DNA from: Actinacidiphila sp. DG2A-62
Lineage (GTDB): Bacteria; Actinomycetota; Actinomycetes; Streptomycetales; Streptomycetaceae
Direction: 5' to 3'
DNA: 64,000 bases
Assembly (NCBI RefSeq): GCF_035825295.1
Contig: NZ_JAYMGI010000002.1
Coordinates: forward strand, 5,943,501-6,007,500
Numbering within the stretch: the first letter of the stretch is position 1; each line of letters starts with the position of its first letter. The notes under the pieces were generated by a model, which saw only the letters and a list, made by a program, of their open reading frames with translations, was not told where the DNA came from and did no database searches. Of the stretch, positions 61,849 through 64,000 are shown piece by piece. The position numbers were made by a program, and so were the translations under genes.

Positions 61849-64000
61849 ATGGCCGGAGGGCGGAACACCGCGGCAGCGGCATCCGGGCGGGGGCCCGTGA
61901 CCATAAGCTTCGCCGGCTACAACCGCGCCTGGGCGGCCTGGATCGCGCACCGCCTGGAGCGCCAGGGCCACCAGGTGCGCATGCAGCGCTGGGACCTCAA
62001 CCCCGGCGACAGCATCGAGCAGGGCTACCGCGACCTGCTGCTCGCCGACGGCCTGGTGCTGGTCGTGCTCAGCGAGTGGTACTTCCGGCTGGGCAACCGC
62101 AGCCACGACGAGTGGAACGCGGTGCTGCGTGAGATCGTGCCGCCCAACGCCGACCGGTTCGCCGCCGTCTCGGTCACCCCCGCCGCGCTGCCCAGCGCCG
62201 TCGCCTCGATGGGCGCCGCCGACCTGTGGGGCCTGGGCGCCGCCGAGGCCGAGCGCCGGCTGCTGTCCCGGCTCGGCATCGCGTCCCCCCGCTCCGCCAC
62301 CGCCGCCGGCAACTCCGACACCCTCGGCGGCGGCGGTCCGCGCTTCCCGCTGGAGCAGCCCGCGGTGTGGGGCGGCGTGCCCCGGCGCAACACCCGCTTC
62401 ACCGGCCGCGAGTCGCTCCTCGGCGACCTCCACCAGCAACTCCTGCAGGCCGAGCCCGGCGCGGGCGTCGCCGCCCTGCACGGCCTGTCCGGCGTCGGCA
62501 AGACGCAGATCGCCACCGAGTACGTCTACCGCTTCGGCCCCGAGTACGACGCGGTGTGGTGGGTGCGCGCCAGCGAGCGCGGCACCCTGCGCGAGAAGCT
62601 CGCCGGCCTGGCCCCGGCGCTCGGCCTGGTTACCGGCCGCGAGTACGGCGAGCGGCTGCGCGCGGTGCGCGACGCGCTGCGCCGCGGCGACCCGTACTTC
62701 CGCTGGCTGGTGGTCCTCGACGGCGCCGACCAGCCCGACGAGATCCACGACCTGGTGCCGTCCGGACCCGGCCATGTGCTGATCACCTCGCAGAACCGCG
62801 ACTGGGGCGAGCACAACAGCTCGCTGATCGAGGTGCCGGTCTACGACCGCGACGAGTCGGTGGCCTTCATCCGCCGGCGCGCCCCCCGGCTGGACGACCA
62901 GGACGCCGACAAGCTCGCCGAGGCCCTCGGCGACCTCGCGCTCGCCCTGGACCAGAACGCCGGCGCGCTCAACGACTCCACCATGCCGGTCGACGACTAC
63001 ATCGCGCTGCTCCAGCGCGGCGCCGTGGAACCCGGCCTGAAGGTCGCCGCCGACTTCCAGATGACCTACTACACGGCCTTCTCGATACTCCTCAACCGCC
63101 TGCGCGAGGACAAGCAGGAGGCCGTCGACCTGCTGCGGCTGTGCGTGTTCTTCGCACCCGGCCCGATCCCGGTGCGGCTGCTGCGCGACCTGACCATCCG
63201 GGACGTGCCCGAGCAGCTCGCCGCGCTGCTGGACGACCCGCTGCTGTGGAACGCGGCGATCGGCAAGCTCACCCAGTGGTCGGTGATCCAGTCCGACCCG
63301 CAGGAGATCATCTCCGACGAGTCGCCGGGCTCCACCGAGGTCGTCCAGATGCACCGGCTGGTCTACCAGGCGGTCCGCGCCGACATGGGCGAGCAGGAGC
63401 GGGCGACGTACTCCCGCGTGGTGCGCAAGCTGCTGGCCGCCGCCGACCCCGGCCGCCCCACCGACACCCGGCTGTGGCCCCGCTACGCCGAGATCGTCCC
63501 GCACCTGGAGGCGTCCGGCGCGCTGGAGAGCACCAACCCGGAGATCCAGGTGACGGTGCTCAACTGCCTCAACTACCTCTACCTGTCGGGGGAGTACCGC
63601 ACCGGTCTGCGGATCGCCGCGCTCACCGAGGAGGGCTGGAACCGGGCGCTGGAACCCGGCGACCCGCGCCGCTTCGACCTGGCCCACCACCGGGCCAACC
63701 TGATGCGCGCCACCGGCGACTACGTGGCCACCGAGGCCCTGGACCGCTCGGTCTACGAGCGGCTGCGCGCCGAACGCGGCAACGACGACCTGCTGTCCAT
63801 CCGCGCCGCCGGCAGCCTGTCCGCCGACCTGCGCGCGCTGGGCCGCTACGACGAGGCGCTGGAGCTGGCCGACTTCGCCCGCCGGGCGTACGCCCAGCTG
63901 GTCGGCGAGAACGACTTCCGCACCCTCAGCGCCCAGAACAACATCGCGCTCGCGCTGCGCCTGCTCGGCCGCTACCAGGAGGCCCTGGAGCTGGACCAGC
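61849..64000 (+). CDS. fxsT: TIR-NB-ARC-TPR protein, FxSxx-COOH system type (partial)
   Basis: At least 717 residues, cut by the window edge. A TIR-like domain (about 15-145) begins VTISFAGYNRAWAAWIAHRL; Glu76 in LSEWYF and Glu88 in SHDEWNAVL are candidate catalytic glutamates. The NB-ARC ATPase (about 180-480) has P-loop GLSGVGKT (212-219), Walker B-like LVVLDGADQP and LITSQN. TPR units follow (YDEALELADFARRAY, YQEALELDQ). This matches the TPR protein of FxSxx-COOH systems and STAND-type conflict proteins. It is 238 bases after the HExxH gene and may have its own promoter. Confidence 0.88.
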   Translation, partial: MAGGRNTAAAASGRGPVTISFAGYNRAWAAWIAHRLERQGHQVRMQRWDLNPGDSIEQGYRDLLLADGLVLVVLSEWYFRLGNRSHDEWNAVLREIVPPNADRFAAVSVTPAALPSAVASMGAADLWGLGAAEAERRLLSRLGIASPRSATAAGNSDTLGGGGPRFPLEQPAVWGGVPRRNTRFTGRESLLGDLHQQLLQAEPGAGVAALHGLSGVGKTQIATEYVYRFGPEYDAVWWVRASERGTLREKLAGLAPALGLVTGREYGERLRAVRDALRRGDPYFRWLVVLDGADQPDEIHDLVPSGPGHVLITSQNRDWGEHNSSLIEVPVYDRDESVAFIRRRAPRLDDQDADKLAEALGDLALALDQNAGALNDSTMPVDDYIALLQRGAVEPGLKVAADFQMTYYTAFSILLNRLREDKQEAVDLLRLCVFFAPGPIPVRLLRDLTIRDVPEQLAALLDDPLLWNAAIGKLTQWSVIQSDPQEIISDESPGSTEVVQMHRLVYQAVRADMGEQERATYSRVVRKLLAAADPGRPTDTRLWPRYAEIVPHLEASGALESTNPEIQVTVLNCLNYLYLSGEYRTGLRIAALTEEGWNRALEPGDPRRFDLAHHRANLMRATGDYVATEALDRSVYERLRAERGNDDLLSIRAAGSLSADLRALGRYDEALELADFARRAYAQLVGENDFRTLSAQNNIALALRLLGRYQEALELDQ

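Overview
The window is high-GC actinomycete DNA, most likely from Streptomyces or a close relative. The evidence is codon use with almost exclusive G/C third positions, a WhiB-family gene, a SigB/F/H-type sigma factor with its anti-sigma partner, nickel superoxide dismutase with its maturation protease, a DasR-type operator in front of nagB, and an FxSxx-COOH-type peptide island. No tRNA, rRNA or CRISPR array was seen.

Region 1 (about 183-24257) looks like a specialised-metabolite gene cluster. Its core is a phenazine-type early pathway: class II DAHP synthase, a PhzE-like ADIC synthase, a PhzD-like isochorismatase and a DhbA-like dehydrogenase. Together these should give 3-hydroxyanthranilate; the later phenazine genes are absent. 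Around the core sit a fatty-acyl-AMP ligase (FAAL), two KASIII enzymes, an acyl-CoA carboxylase beta subunit, two arylamine N-acetyltransferase-like (amide synthase) proteins, a second AMP-dependent ligase, an FAD monooxygenase, a flavodoxin, a type B carboxylesterase and a Gfo/Idh/MocA oxidoreductase. A MarR regulator divergent from a DHA2 exporter and a transposase-like protein with a lost catalytic Asp close the right side. I cannot name the product; an acylated or cyclised 3-hydroxyanthranilate is the simplest reading.

Region 2 (about 24637-50376) is mostly housekeeping and stress genes: a PucR-like GAF regulator, nagB with a DasR site, a SIS-domain protein, a PdtaS-like histidine kinase, wblE, a diacylglycerol-kinase-type lipid kinase, the sigma factor/anti-sigma pair, a PLP enzyme, an RpiR regulator, a secreted amidase, malic enzyme, a polar amino-acid ABC transporter, a methyltransferase, sodN-sodX, a quinone reductase-like protein, a PadR/DUF4097 pair and a small TTG-start protein. 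From memory, this order resembles the sigH-sodN core region of S. coelicolor.

Region 3 (50657-64000, continuing past the window) is the most unusual part. A trypsin-like VMAP-type protein, a MoxR AAA+ ATPase and a vWA protein (SAV_2336 type) form a ternary conflict/signalling module. It runs directly into a cyclophane RiPP system: an FxsA precursor ending FDNSM, an FxsB radical SAM/SPASM maturase, an HExxH peptide-modification enzyme, and a TIR-NB-ARC-TPR protein. The precursor is odd: twelve 5-residue TDPAA-like repeats lie between its N-terminus and the conserved leader/core.

Sequence quality matters here. Eight apparent frameshifts interrupt six otherwise well-conserved genes, and every one can be explained by loss of one or two bases in GC-rich runs. 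Assembly error is the leading explanation, and those genes are annotated as frameshifted CDSs.
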